Source: Streptomyces sp. NBC_01408
GTDB lineage: Bacteria > Actinomycetota > Actinomycetes > Streptomycetales > Streptomycetaceae
Direction of reading: 5' to 3'
DNA length: 64,000 bases
Assembly (NCBI RefSeq): GCF_026340255.1
Contig: NZ_JAPEPJ010000001.1
Coordinates: 620,001-684,000, forward strand
Shown here: one piece after another, positions 33,574 to 42,287 of the stretch
Layout: the number at the start of each line of letters is the position of its first letter
Numbering within the stretch: position 1 is the stretch's first letter
The notes under the pieces: model-generated
Told to the model about the DNA's origin: nothing
Database searches by the model: none
The model's input: the letters and a program-made list of their open reading frames with translations, nothing else
Program-made: the position numbers and the translations under genes

Positions 33574-34341
33574 TCAGCCGGCCCGCCGGACCTTTTCCAG
33601 CTGCTTGTCGGCCACGTCCTGCGGCACCTGCGCCTTCTGCTGGGCCGCCGCCACATTGAGGGCCATCAGCCGTACGACGGTGTCGCCCTCGCGTACGACG
33701 ACCAGGTGCACCGGGGCGGAGACGCCCGCGGCGGTGGCGGTCGTGGTCCAGCTGACGGTCTCGTCGCCGTTCGTCGTGTACTCGGCGGACCGCACCTCGC
33801 GGTAGCCGGCGGTCTGCTTCTCCACGGAGGCGGAGAAGCCCGAACCGCAGGCGACGACGGCCGCCTTGAGCCGGGCGATCAGCGCCTTGGCGTCGCTCTC
33901 GGCGTAGGAGCTCACGGCGGCGGAGACGGCGAGTCCGACCTGCTTCTGGGAGCCGATGCCCCGGCTGACGGTCTCGCGCGCGGCCGGGTCGGGATCGTCG
34001 CCCATGATGTCGGCCAGGGGCTGGCAGGCCTTGCGGTCCGCCTGCGGCTGGCCGCTGGGGGCGTTCGGGTTCTTGCCCTGTGCGGAGACCTGGTAGCCGG
34101 CCAGGTCGCCCTGTTCCAGCGCGGACCGCTCCAGCTTGCTCCCGCCGGTCTTCGGCGTGGCCGCTCCGGTCGAACCGGCGGAGGGCGCGGGAGCGCCCGG
34201 GGAGGCGGCTGCGGAGCCTTTGGGGTCGGGAGCCTTGCCCGGCGGGGCACTGTCGGGGCTGTCCGTGCCACCGCAGCCCACGGCCGTGAACAGCAGGGCG
34301 GGGACCATCGCGACCCAGGTCGCTCGTGCCTTCATGCGCAT
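33574..34341 (-). CDS. Lipoprotein, unknown function
   Basis: 255 residues. Signal MKARATWVAMVPALLFTAVG followed by the lipidated Cys, then a Pro/Ala/Gly/Ser-rich linker (about 25-65). A folded domain follows with LEQGDLAGYQVSAQGKN, ACQPLADIMGDDPDP, SYAESDAKALIARLKAAVVA and VRLMALNVAAAQQKAQVP. Streptomyces has many exported proteins of this type; none has a clear role. ATG 34341 has GAGG 8 bases upstream. It faces the PspC gene tail to tail. Confidence 0.8.
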   Translation of the reverse strand: MRMKARATWVAMVPALLFTAVGCGGTDSPDSAPPGKAPDPKGSAAASPGAPAPSAGSTGAATPKTGGSKLERSALEQGDLAGYQVSAQGKNPNAPSGQPQADRKACQPLADIMGDDPDPAARETVSRGIGSQKQVGLAVSAAVSSYAESDAKALIARLKAAVVACGSGFSASVEKQTAGYREVRSAEYTTNGDETVSWTTTATAAGVSAPVHLVVVREGDTVVRLMALNVAAAQQKAQVPQDVADKQLEKVRRAG

Positions 34342-34467
34342 GACCGAAACCTCATACCCAGTGCGTCGGCGGGCAGTTGGTGGTGATCGTGGCACACGGC
34401 GCGGCGGGACACACACCTCGTCGAGGAGACGTGCGCCCGCCGCTCGCGTGTTCGTGTCGCGGCAGCG

Positions 34468-34728
34468 TCAGCCGCCGAGACCGTTCAGGGCGCCGGTGGC
34501 CGGAGCCAGGCCGCCGAGCAGGCCGGTGACCGGGGCAGCAGGGTCGCTCTGCGGCTGACCCTCCTCGGAGCCCGTCTGGTTGGTGAGCGACTGGGTCGCA
34601 CCCGTGACGGTGGTCAGGGCATCGGCAATACCGATCGCGGGAGCGGCAGAGGCGGTACCGGCGGCGGCGACGGCGAAGGCGGCACCGAGAACGGCGGCAC
34701 CGAGGGTCTTGGCAGCTGACTGCTTCAT
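34468..34728 (-). CDS. Small secreted protein, unknown function
   Basis: 86 residues: signal peptide KTLGAAVLGAAFAVAAAGTA with cleavage at ASA-A, then a Gly/Leu/Ala-rich chain (PVTGLLGGLAPATGALNGLG). Similar in style to the secreted gene at 26251. Possibly a surface-active or wall-bound protein; no enzymatic motif. Upstream the sequence gtgtccttgcgaagggg contains the reverse-complement ribosome-binding region. Confidence 0.75.
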   Translation of the reverse strand: MKQSAAKTLGAAVLGAAFAVAAAGTASAAPAIGIADALTTVTGATQSLTNQTGSEEGQPQSDPAAPVTGLLGGLAPATGALNGLGG

Positions 34729-34811
34729 GAAAACGTGTCCTTGCGAAGGGGAATTGGGCGGCTCCGCAAACTAGTCACTCCAAACCCCGGCCCGCAAACA
34801 TCCTTAAATAC

Positions 34812-34849
34812 GAGAAAGCGCCCGGGAATTGCTCCTCCCGGACGCTCTC
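34812..34849. terminator. Imperfect hairpin downstream of add
   Basis: GAGAAAGCGCCCGGGA (34812-34827) and TCCCGGACGCTCTC (34836-34849) form an interrupted stem just past the adenosine deaminase stop. Probable terminator. Confidence 0.5.
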
Positions 34850-34867
34850 CGTATGTCACGCCTTGGC

Positions 34868-36016
34868 CTACAGCGAGACAGAACCGCTGGTCGAAGCCGT
34901 CTGCTGGAACAGCCACTCCGACTTCAGCTCCGCGTAACCCGGCTTGATCACTTCGTTGATCATGGCCAGTCGTTCATCGAAAGGAATGAACGCGGACTTC
35001 ATCGCATTGACGGTGAACCACTGCATGTCGTCGAGCGAGTAGCCGAAGGCGTCGACCAGGTGCTCGAACTCGCGGCTCATGCTGGTGCCGCTCATCAGCC
35101 GGTTGTCGGTGTTGACGGTGAGCCTGAAGTGCAGCTTCCGCAGCAGACCGATCGGGTGCTCGGCGTACGAGGCGGCCGCGGCCGTCTGCAGGTTCGAGGT
35201 CGGGCACATCTCCAGGGGGATGCGCTTGTCCCGGACGTACGAGGCCAGGCGGCCCAGCGTCACAGAGCCGTCCTCGGCGACCTCGATGTCGTCGATGATC
35301 TTCACGCCGTGGCCGAGGCGGTCGGCGCCGCACCACTGCAGGGCCTGCCAGATCGACGGCAGGCCGAAGGCCTCGCCCGCGTGGATCGTGAAGTGGTTGT
35401 TCTCGCGCTTGAGGTACTCGAAGGCGTCGAGGTGGCGGGTGGGAGGGAACCCGGCCTCGGCGCCGGCGATGTCGAAGCCGACCACGCCGTTGTCGCGGTA
35501 GCGGTTGGCCAGCTCTGCGATCTCCAGGGCGCGCGCGGCGTGGCGCATCGCGGTGAGCAGGGCGCCGACGCGGATGCGGTGGCCGTTGGCCTTCGCGCGC
35601 CGCTCGCCCTCGCGGAAGCCGTCGTTCACGGCCTCGACGACCTCTTCGAGGGTCAGGCCCGCTTCCAGGTGCTGTTCGGGGGCGTAGCGGATCTCGGCGT
35701 ACACGACGCCGTCCTCGGCCAGGTCCTCGGCGCACTCGGCGGCGACCCGGGTCAGGGCCGCCTTCGTCTGCATGACCGCGCAGGTGTGCGCGAAGGTCTC
35801 CAGGTAGCGCGGGAGGGAGCCGGAGTCGGCGGCTTCCCGGAACCAGATGCCCAGCTTGTCGGCGTCGGTCTCGGGGAGGTTCTCGTAGCCGGCCTCGCCG
35901 GCCAGCTCGATGATGGTCCCGGGGCGCAGGCCGCCGTCGAGGTGATCGTGCAGCAGCACCTTCGGGGAGCGGCGGATCTGATCCGGGGTCGGCAGGTTAG
36001 GGGTCTCGCTCGTCAT
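34868..36016 (-). CDS. add: Adenosine deaminase
   Basis: Converts (deoxy)adenosine to (deoxy)inosine, feeding purine nucleoside phosphorylase. 382 residues. Zinc and substrate residues visible in order: LLHDHLDGG (HxH) near 22-30, TIHAGEAFG near 210-218 (His and catalytic Glu), GHGVKIIDD near 239-247, CPTSNLQT near 272, and NTDNRLMSG near 305 (zinc Asp). The ATG at 36016 follows a -10-like TAGAGT by six bases, and the operator CTACGCGCGTAG lies 16 bases upstream, so it belongs to the nucleoside regulon. The mRNA is probably leaderless. Confidence 0.95.
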   Translation of the reverse strand: MTSETPNLPTPDQIRRSPKVLLHDHLDGGLRPGTIIELAGEAGYENLPETDADKLGIWFREAADSGSLPRYLETFAHTCAVMQTKAALTRVAAECAEDLAEDGVVYAEIRYAPEQHLEAGLTLEEVVEAVNDGFREGERRAKANGHRIRVGALLTAMRHAARALEIAELANRYRDNGVVGFDIAGAEAGFPPTRHLDAFEYLKRENNHFTIHAGEAFGLPSIWQALQWCGADRLGHGVKIIDDIEVAEDGSVTLGRLASYVRDKRIPLEMCPTSNLQTAAAASYAEHPIGLLRKLHFRLTVNTDNRLMSGTSMSREFEHLVDAFGYSLDDMQWFTVNAMKSAFIPFDERLAMINEVIKPGYAELKSEWLFQQTASTSGSVSL

Positions 36017-36032
36017 CTGCGCACTCTAACTC

Positions 36033-36044
36033 CTACGCGCGTAG
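36033..36044. promoter_or_regulatory. Operator palindrome CTACGCGCGTAG upstream of add
   Basis: Perfect palindrome 16 bases before the add start codon, just upstream of the -10-like TAGAGT on the minus strand. Confidence 0.82.
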
Positions 36045-36130
36045 AGCTGGGTGCCTGCGGTGACCCCGGTTATGTAACAGTGACCGCGCGGACGGATGGC
36101 GTACACCTCGGCGTCTGAGACTGTTCCGCC

Positions 36131-36853
36131 ATGGCACAGCATGCGCCGCCGGCGCGCGGGGCCCGCCTGGGGCGGGCGGCCGGCGCGATCGGCTCGGGCT
36201 CGACAGTCAGTGGTGTGGTCCTCCTGCTCCCCGGGGCGTCCAGATTCCCGCCCGGTCCGGTGCGTCCGCTCGCGCGGGCACTGGCCCGGGCCGGCGGGGC
36301 CCAGGGGCTGGTCACGCACGCCGTCGTGCACGGCGGGGACGCCCCCCGGGAGGAACAGGCGGCCTGGGCGGCGGCCGAGGCGGTACGGCGGTACGGCGAC
36401 GTGCCGGTGTGCCTGGCCGGGTACGGCGCGGGGGGCCGGGCCGCGCTGCGGGCCGCCGGCCACGAAGCCGTCAATTCGGTGCTGGCCATGGCCCCTTGCT
36501 TAACCGAGGCGGCGGGCGACGGGTCGCCTGAACCGGTGAAACAGCTGTCGGGGCGGCAGGTCCTGATCGTGCACGGCACGAACGACGCCAGGAGCGACCC
36601 TGAGGAATCCTTCCGGCTGGCGGCGCGGGCGAAGAAGGCCAACCGCTCGACGTGCCGCTTCGAGGTGCATTCGGACGGGCACGGGCTGCGCGAGCACCAG
36701 GCGGAAGTGGTGGCCCTGGCGGTGGACTTCGTCCTCGGGGCGGTGTTCTCGGGGCAGTACTCGCGGCCGGTGACCGACGCGCTCGCGGCTCCGCCGCCGC
36801 TGGGTCTGCGGATGCCGCTGGCCTCGGGCTTCGGTCAGTCGCTGCGGCGGTGA
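36131..36853 (+). CDS. Alpha/beta-hydrolase-fold protein with altered nucleophile motif
   Basis: 240 residues. Fold features: SGVVLLLPGASRFPPGP near the N-terminus, the nucleophile elbow at CLAGYGAGGRAAL, acid region VLIVHGTNDARSDPEES, and a His in HSDGHGLREHQAEVV. The elbow reads GYGAGG, with Gly in place of the usual Ser, so ordinary ester hydrolysis is doubtful even though Asp and His remain. Divergent from add across about 115 bases that hold the add operator. Function unknown. Confidence 0.75.
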   Translation: MAQHAPPARGARLGRAAGAIGSGSTVSGVVLLLPGASRFPPGPVRPLARALARAGGAQGLVTHAVVHGGDAPREEQAAWAAAEAVRRYGDVPVCLAGYGAGGRAALRAAGHEAVNSVLAMAPCLTEAAGDGSPEPVKQLSGRQVLIVHGTNDARSDPEESFRLAARAKKANRSTCRFEVHSDGHGLREHQAEVVALAVDFVLGAVFSGQYSRPVTDALAAPPPLGLRMPLASGFGQSLRR

Positions 36854-36919
36854 CGGGCGGCCCCCGGCCGCCCGCGCGTACAGTGAGGAGCGAGGCTCGG
36901 GGCTTCTCCCACGGAGGCG

Positions 36920-37297
36920 ATGAGTATGGCTGGCCTGGTGTCGAAGAACTTCGACAAGCCCGACGAGACCCGGCCGTTCGAGGACGGCAAGGGCAGGCTG
37001 GACCTGGTGGAGACGGGCGGCGGATCCGTCGGCCGGGCAGTCTTCGAGCCGGGCTGGAAGTGGTCGGAGCACATCAAGCCGCTGGCCGGTACGGACAGCT
37101 GCGAGTCCGCCCACACGGGATACGTCGTGAGCGGCCACATGAAGGTCGTCATGAACGACGGGGACAGCGCGGAGATCGGCCCCGGCGACTTCATCCAGAT
37201 CGCGCCCGGGCACGACGCCTGGGTGCTGGGCGACGAGCGCTGCGTCGTACTGGACTGGACCGGCTACGACACCTACGCGAAGCCGGTCTCCGGCTGA
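36920..37297 (+). CDS. Cupin domain protein
   Basis: 125 residues with the cupin barrel: FEPGWKWSEHIKPLAGTDSC, then AHTGYVVSGHMKVVMNDGDS and IGPGDFIQIAPGHDAWVLGD. His and Glu residues are fewer than in classical metal cupins. GGAGGCG precedes the ATG at 36920. The family includes small regulators and enzymes; function unknown. Its last 25 bases overlap the converging ATP-grasp gene. Confidence 0.82.
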   Translation: MSMAGLVSKNFDKPDETRPFEDGKGRLDLVETGGGSVGRAVFEPGWKWSEHIKPLAGTDSCESAHTGYVVSGHMKVVMNDGDSAEIGPGDFIQIAPGHDAWVLGDERCVVLDWTGYDTYAKPVSG

Positions 37298-38517
37298 CGC
37301 GTCCGCCGCCCCGCCGGGTCCTGCCCGAGCAGGCCGGCGGCGCGGTCCAGGGTGCGGGCCAGGGAACCCGCCGTCGGGCCGGTCGCCAGGACGTACGCGT
37401 GGTGCAGCCCGCCCGTCGGGGCGCGGCGGACCGTGGCGTCCGGCTCCACCTCCAGCTGGACCCGGACCACGCCCGGTACGGCGCGGGCCGCGGCGAGCCC
37501 GGGCCGCACCCCGTCGAGGCGGCGGCCGGGCGGGAAGTCCACGTACCGCAGCCCGGCGTGCGCGGCGCGCGGGATGCGCGCCGGGGCGGGCAGGCCGAGC
37601 CCGGCGGCGAGGGCGAGGGCGAGTACGTCGGTGCCGTGGGCGAGCCTCAGCAGCCGGACGACCTCCTCGCCGCCTGGACGGGCGTGGGCCTCCACGAGGC
37701 GCGGGCCGCGCGCCGTGAGGACGACCTCGGTGTGGGAGGGGCCGTCGCGGTGTCCGGCGAGGTCGAGGACCCCGCGTACGAGGGCCCGTACGGCCTCGGC
37801 GGTCCCCGTGTCCAGCGCCACGGGCAGGTCGTGGCCGGTCGTGGTGAGGCCGGGGCCGGTCCGCCGGCGGGCCCAGCCGAGGACGCGGTGGCGGCCGTCC
37901 TGGGAGAGGGCCTCCACGGTGAGTCCGGGCCCTTCGAGCAGCTCCTCGACGAGGAGGTCGGTGACCTCGGGGTAGCAGCGCGCGGCGCGCCGGGCCTCGG
38001 GGGCGTCCCGGACCAGGGACACCCCCTCGCCGTCGGCGCCCGCGCGGGGCTTGACGACGCACGGGTAGCCGATGAGGCCGGCGAGGAACGGGATCAGTGC
38101 GGCGCGCCCGCAGCGGGCGAAGGAGACGGGCCGGCCGGGGTGCAGGGCGTTGGAGCGGGTGCGCAGCGCGGCCTTGTCCATGAGGGCGGTGACGGCTGCG
38201 GAGGGCGTTCCGGGCAGGCCCAGTTCCTCGTTGGCGCGGGCCGCGGACAGGGCCGCGGCGGCGGTGAAGCCGAAGACGGCGGCGCGGCCGGCCCGGACCT
38301 CCTCCAGCGGGCCGAGGGCATCGATCAGGCGGCGGTGGTCGCGCCAGTCCGTCCGTACCCGCCGCTCCGCCCCCTCACGGTCGGATGGCACGGGCGGACC
38401 CGGCGCGACCACCACGGTGTGCGCGCCCGCACGGCGGGCGGCCGCCAGCACGGCGGGTCGCGGGCTCAGCAGGACGGCCACGGGCCCCCGCCCCGGTCCG
38501 GCTGTCCGCTGCCCCAT
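37273..38517 (-). CDS. ATP-grasp carboxylate-amine ligase
   Basis: 414 residues with ATP-grasp layout: N-terminal Rossmann-like part (VAVLLSPRPAVLAAARRAGA), lid/ATP loop YPCVVKPRAGADGEGVSLVR near 165-184, LLVEELLEGPGLTVEAL near 210, metal site LVEAHARPGGEEVVRLLRLA near 295, and a C-terminal domain near 340-395. Related enzymes join an amino acid or peptide to a carboxylate and are often used for small peptide-like metabolites. GGAG lies 6 bases before the ATG at 38517. Divergent from a TrmB/LuxR-type regulator gene, a likely regulator of this gene. Product unknown. Confidence 0.85.
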   Translation of the reverse strand: MGQRTAGPGRGPVAVLLSPRPAVLAAARRAGAHTVVVAPGPPVPSDREGAERRVRTDWRDHRRLIDALGPLEEVRAGRAAVFGFTAAAALSAARANEELGLPGTPSAAVTALMDKAALRTRSNALHPGRPVSFARCGRAALIPFLAGLIGYPCVVKPRAGADGEGVSLVRDAPEARRAARCYPEVTDLLVEELLEGPGLTVEALSQDGRHRVLGWARRRTGPGLTTTGHDLPVALDTGTAEAVRALVRGVLDLAGHRDGPSHTEVVLTARGPRLVEAHARPGGEEVVRLLRLAHGTDVLALALAAGLGLPAPARIPRAAHAGLRYVDFPPGRRLDGVRPGLAAARAVPGVVRVQLEVEPDATVRRAPTGGLHHAYVLATGPTAGSLARTLDRAAGLLGQDPAGRRTRQPETGFA

Positions 38518-38559
38518 ACCGCGCTCCCCCTCCACGCCGTGCTGCCACTGTGCCCCTTC

Positions 38560-38659
38560 GGCATATGCGGATACCGTCCGGGCAGGCGTCGTCTTGCCGC
38601 CTTGCGGGAACACGAGGGGTTTATAAACAGACACAGGCCGGGACGAATACGCATATGCC
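38560..38659. promoter_or_regulatory. Paired GGCATATGCG sites in a divergent promoter region
   Basis: GGCATATGCG at 38560-38569 and its exact reverse complement CGCATATGCC at 38650-38659; each holds the 8-bp palindrome GCATATGC. The second copy covers the ATG of the regulator. Candidate operators for the LuxR-type protein controlling itself and the ATP-grasp gene. Confidence 0.45.
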
Positions 38660-39689
38660 AGCCGATGAAGCCGGGGAACTGAGTCCGGCGGCCCGACGCC
38701 TCTACGCGTACGCCGTCGAACGGCACGTCTTCGACACCACCGAGGCCACGGAGGCCCTGGGCGTGCGCGCGGCCGCCGCGGTCACCGAGCTGGCCGCCGC
38801 CCACCTGCTCCAGCGGGCCCCGGGCGGCGGGCCGGAGCAGTGGAGTGCCGTGGCCCCCCGGGCGGCGGCCGCCCGGGCGCTGGCCCCGCTGGCGGTGCTC
38901 GTACGGGAGACCCACGAGGAGATGGACCGGCTGCGGGGGCGGCTGGAGGCGCTGGTGCCCGCGTACGAGGCGGGGACCGCGCACCGGGACCTGAGCGGGT
39001 CGGGCCGCCTGGAGCTGGTCACCGACCTGGGGGCGGTACGGGCGCTGATCGCGGAGCTGGTCGCGTCGTGCGGGGAGGAGCTGCTGACCTCGCAACCGGG
39101 CGGGGGCAGGCCGCTGGAGACGCTGGAGGAGTCGATCGGGCGGGACGAGACGCTGCTGGTGCGCGGGGTCCGGATGCGGACCATCTACCAGCACACGGCG
39201 CGGTACTCGCGGCCCACCGCGGCCTACGTGGAGCGGGTGACGGCGCTGGGCGCGCAGGTGCGGACGCTGGGCGACGGGCTGATGCGGATGCTGATCTTCG
39301 ACCAGCACACGGGGCTGATGGGGGTGCCGGACCGCAGCGGGGCGGCGCTGGTGGTGCGGGAGCCGAGCGTCGTGCACTTCATGACGGAGACCTTCGAGCG
39401 GTCGTGGCTGGGGGCGGAACCCTTCCCGACGACGGTGAGCCCGGAGGCGGCCCGGTCGATCTCCGACGAGCTGCGGCAGACGATCGTGCGGCTGCTGTCG
39501 GAGGGGCTGGAGGACAAGGTGATCGCGCGCCGGCTGGGCATGTCGGAGCGGACCTGCCAGCGGCACATCGCGGAGATCATGCGGGCCGTCGGGGCGAAGT
39601 CCCGCTTCCAGGCCGGGTACTTGCTGGGGCCGTCCGCCCCGCCGTCCGACCCGTCCGAGCCGGACAAACCCAGCCCCGCCGGCGTTTGA
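38655..39689 (+). CDS. LuxR-family regulator with TrmB-like N-terminus
   Basis: 344 residues. The N-terminal wing (LSPAARRLYAYAVERHVFDT, TEATEALGVRAAAAVTELAA) looks like the TrmB-type helix-turn-helix seen in many Streptomyces LuxR-like regulators. A helical middle follows, and the C-terminal LuxR helix-turn-helix reads RLLSEGLEDKVIARRLGMSE, then RTCQRHIAEIMRAVGAKSRF. The final residues KPSPAGV and the stop are encoded by the intergenic repeat at 39670, so the true tail has been replaced or extended. Start ATG 38655. Divergent from the ATP-grasp gene, which is its most likely target. Confidence 0.85.
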   Translation: MPADEAGELSPAARRLYAYAVERHVFDTTEATEALGVRAAAAVTELAAAHLLQRAPGGGPEQWSAVAPRAAAARALAPLAVLVRETHEEMDRLRGRLEALVPAYEAGTAHRDLSGSGRLELVTDLGAVRALIAELVASCGEELLTSQPGGGRPLETLEESIGRDETLLVRGVRMRTIYQHTARYSRPTAAYVERVTALGAQVRTLGDGLMRMLIFDQHTGLMGVPDRSGAALVVREPSVVHFMTETFERSWLGAEPFPTTVSPEAARSISDELRQTIVRLLSEGLEDKVIARRLGMSERTCQRHIAEIMRAVGAKSRFQAGYLLGPSAPPSDPSEPDKPSPAGV

Positions 39690-39834
39690 GGCGCGGGGTC
39701 CGGGGCGGAGCCCCGGTCCGGGCGCAGCCCGGCTCATGCCTGCGCCGGCGCTGGGCGGGCGCACGAACTAGCCGGGCTGCGCCCGGTCCTGGGGCGCCGC
39801 CCCAGACCCCGCGCCTCAAACGCCGGCGAGGCTG
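39670..39834. repeat. Intergenic repeat copy 6 (inverted pair) reaching into two genes
   Basis: Direct core cagccccgccggcgtttgag at one end and inverted core cctcaaacgccggcgaggct at the other, with ccggggcggagccccgg and tggggcgccgcccca stems between. The direct core supplies the stop of the LuxR-type gene (tail PAGV) and the inverted core supplies the stop of the converging LysR gene (tail LAGV). Confidence 0.85.
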
Positions 39835-40733
39835 GAGTCGATCAGGCGACCTCGGCGGGACAGCAGGAAGCGCTTGAACTCCGCCACCGGCGGGGTGTCG
39901 GGGTGGCCGTCGAGCCAGGCCACGCCGATCTCGCGGACCGCGCGCGGGGCGGTGACCGTCAGCTCGACCACGCCCGGGCGGGCCACGGCCGGGGGCGGCA
40001 GCAGGGCCACGCCGAGGCCGGCGGCGACCAGGCCGCGCAGGGTTTCGGCCTCCTCGCCCTCGAAGGCGACGCGGGGCGTGAAACCGGCCTCCGCACACAG
40101 GTCGTCGGTGATGCGGCGCAGGCCGTAGCCCGACTCCAGGGTGACGAAGGTTTCCTCGGCGGCCTCGGCGAGCCGGATGCGCTTGCGGCCGGCGAGGCGG
40201 TGGTCGTCGGGGACGACCAGGCGCAGCCGCTGTTCGTCGAGGCGGCGGGCCACCAGGTCGGGGGCGACCGGGAGCGGCGAGGTGAGGCAGAGGTCGAGCT
40301 CCCCGGCGCGCAGCCGCTCCAGCATGGCTTCGCCGTAGTTCTGGACGAGGGAGAAGCGCACGCGGGGGTGGTCGGCGCGGAAGGCGCGGATCAGGCCGGG
40401 TACGGTCTCGGAGCCCAGGGTGTGGAGGAAGCCGAAGGCCACCTTGCCGGAGGCGGGGTCGGCGTCCTGCTGGACGGACTCGGCGGCGCGGGCGATCCCG
40501 TCCAGGGCCAGTTCGGCCGAGGCGAGGAAGGTACGGCCCGCGGTGGTGAGGGCGACGGTGCGGCCCTTGCGGGCGAACAGCGTGACGCCGAGGTCGTGTT
40601 CGAGGCGGACCATGGCCCGGGAGAGGGTGGACTGCGGAACGCCCAGTTCCTGCGCGGCGCGGGTGACGTGCTCGTGCCGAGCGACCGCGGCGAAGTACGC
40701 GAGGCGCGGGGCCAGCAGAGATGTCACAGCCAT
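39816..40733 (-). CDS. LysR-family regulator
   Basis: 305 residues. N-terminal winged helix: LAPRLAYFAAVARHEHVTRA, AQELGVPQSTLSRAMVRLEH, DLGVTLFARKGRTVALTTAG; C-terminal co-inducer domain (AFGFLHTLGSETVPGLIRAF to AGLGVALLPPPAV). I take ATG 40733; in-frame ATGs at 40754 and 40760 are possible and no ribosome-binding site decides. Divergent from an MFS exporter, with a T-N11-A type site between, so it probably controls that exporter. Its final LAGV is encoded by the intergenic repeat. Confidence 0.87.
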   Translation of the reverse strand: MAVTSLLAPRLAYFAAVARHEHVTRAAQELGVPQSTLSRAMVRLEHDLGVTLFARKGRTVALTTAGRTFLASAELALDGIARAAESVQQDADPASGKVAFGFLHTLGSETVPGLIRAFRADHPRVRFSLVQNYGEAMLERLRAGELDLCLTSPLPVAPDLVARRLDEQRLRLVVPDDHRLAGRKRIRLAEAAEETFVTLESGYGLRRITDDLCAEAGFTPRVAFEGEEAETLRGLVAAGLGVALLPPPAVARPGVVELTVTAPRAVREIGVAWLDGHPDTPPVAEFKRFLLSRRGRLIDSSLAGV

Positions 40734-40793
40734 GTCTTCTTCGTAACGGTTCATTGACATACGCCGCCCTGAGCTGTGGTGATGCACGAGTGG

Positions 40794-40808
40794 ATCGATT
40801 ATCGCGAT
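40794..40808. promoter_or_regulatory. Putative LysR-type box (T-N11-A)
   Basis: ATCGATTATCGCGAT has matching ATCG/CGAT ends and the T-N11-A pattern, between the divergent LysR and MFS genes, about 45 bases before the exporter start. Confidence 0.5.
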
Positions 40809-40852
40809 TCCATGCATTGGACGCATCAAAAGTGCGGGCCTACCGTCGACGT

Positions 40853-42181
40853 ATGCCTCCCGCTCATACCGGGGCACCCGTCATCACGGGTGCCTCCACC
40901 TCGTCGTTTCCGGCCGCGCCCGACCGGGGCCCGTCACCCCAGGACCCCGCCGACCCCGCGCCCCAGGGCCGGGAGCCCGGCCGCCCCGGCTACCGCCGGA
41001 TGAGCCTCGCGCTCTTCGCCGCCGGACTCGCGACCTTCGCCCTCCTCTACTCCACCCAGGCACTGCTGCCCGCGATCTCCGACGGCTTCGGGGTGACGGC
41101 GGGTCAGGCCAGCTGGACGGTGTCCGCGGCCACCGGCGCCCTCGCCCTGTTCGTCCTGCCGCTCAGCGCGCTGTCCGAGCGCTTCGGCCGGACCCGGATG
41201 ATGACCTGGTCGATGGTGGTGGCCGTCGGCGTCGGTCTGCTGGTGCCGTTCGCGCCGAACCTGGAGTGGCTGGTCGCGCTGCGTGCCGTCCAGGGCGCGG
41301 CGATCGCCGGGATCCCGGCCTCCGCGATGGCGTACCTGGCGGAGGAGGTCAAGCCGAAGGCGCTGGTCGGCGCGATCGGCCTGTTCGTCGCGGGCAATTC
41401 CATCGGCGGCATGAGCGGCCGCCTCGTCACCGGCTGGGCGGCGCAGCTGGGCGGCTGGCGGATGGGCCTGCTGTCCGTCGGGCTGCTGGCGCTGGCCTGC
41501 GCGGCGGCCTTCCTGATGCTGCTGCCCCGGGCGCGGTTCTTCCGCCCCGCCTCGCTGAGCCCGCGCTCGGTGGGCCGTACCGTCGCGGTGCACCTGCGCG
41601 ATCCGCTGCTGCTGCGCCTGTACGGGATCGGCGCGCTGTTCATGACCGTATTCGGCGCCGTGTACACCGTCATCGGCTACCGGCTGGTGGACGAGCCCTT
41701 CTCCCTCGGGCAGGGCGTGATCGGGTCGATCTTCCTGATCTACCTGGTCGGTACGGTCTCCTCGGCCGCCGCCGGCCGCCTGGTGGCCCGCGCGGGGCGG
41801 CGCGGGGCGCTCTACCTGGCCGTGACCACCACCGCCCTCGGCCTGCTGCTGTCGCTGTCCGACTCGCTGGCCGCGATCGTCCTCGGCCTGGTCCTGATCA
41901 CGGCCGGCTTCTTCGCGGGCCACGCGGTGGCCTCCGCCGCGGTGAGCCGCACGGCGAAGACGGGCCGGGCGCAGGCCTCCGCGCTCTACCAGTCGGCGTA
42001 CTACCTCGGCTCCAGCGCCGGCGGCACCCTGGGCGCGCTCGCGTACCACTCGGCCGGGTGGGCGGCCACGGTCGGCATCGCCCTGCTCGCCGTGCTCGGC
42101 GTCGTGTCGATCACGCTGTACGGGTCCCGCGTGGCCCGCGCGCAGCGGAGCCCCATCGCCCGGACCGTCGCCGCGCGCTGA
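40853..42181 (+). CDS. MFS transporter (12-TM drug/metabolite exporter type)
   Basis: 442 residues. After a Pro-rich cytosolic N-terminus (1-50), twelve hydrophobic helices, with the MFS loop 2-3 signature ALSERFGRTRMM near 110 and a second-half counterpart GRLVARAGRRGALYLA. The N-half contains RAVQGAAIAGIPASAMAYLA, typical of proton antiporters of the YbfB/aromatic-compound-exporter branch. A -10-like TACCGT (40841-40846) six bases before the ATG suggests a leaderless mRNA. Paired with the divergent LysR regulator. Substrate unknown. Confidence 0.88.
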   Translation: MPPAHTGAPVITGASTSSFPAAPDRGPSPQDPADPAPQGREPGRPGYRRMSLALFAAGLATFALLYSTQALLPAISDGFGVTAGQASWTVSAATGALALFVLPLSALSERFGRTRMMTWSMVVAVGVGLLVPFAPNLEWLVALRAVQGAAIAGIPASAMAYLAEEVKPKALVGAIGLFVAGNSIGGMSGRLVTGWAAQLGGWRMGLLSVGLLALACAAAFLMLLPRARFFRPASLSPRSVGRTVAVHLRDPLLLRLYGIGALFMTVFGAVYTVIGYRLVDEPFSLGQGVIGSIFLIYLVGTVSSAAAGRLVARAGRRGALYLAVTTTALGLLLSLSDSLAAIVLGLVLITAGFFAGHAVASAAVSRTAKTGRAQASALYQSAYYLGSSAGGTLGALAYHSAGWAATVGIALLAVLGVVSITLYGSRVARAQRSPIARTVAAR

Positions 42182-42287
42182 CGAAAACTACGCCTGCCGC
42201 GCAGGTAACACCCGCTCGGTTTGCGGGCATTGAACCCCCATCACGCAGACGCAGACGCGGACGCGGTGCGAGCAGGGGGAGGACCGG

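Noticed and set aside
38700..38715. Possible extra operator (ctacgcgtacgcc) in the LuxR-type gene
   Set aside because: Only partly matches CTACGCGCGTAG, is inside coding sequence and not near a nucleoside gene.
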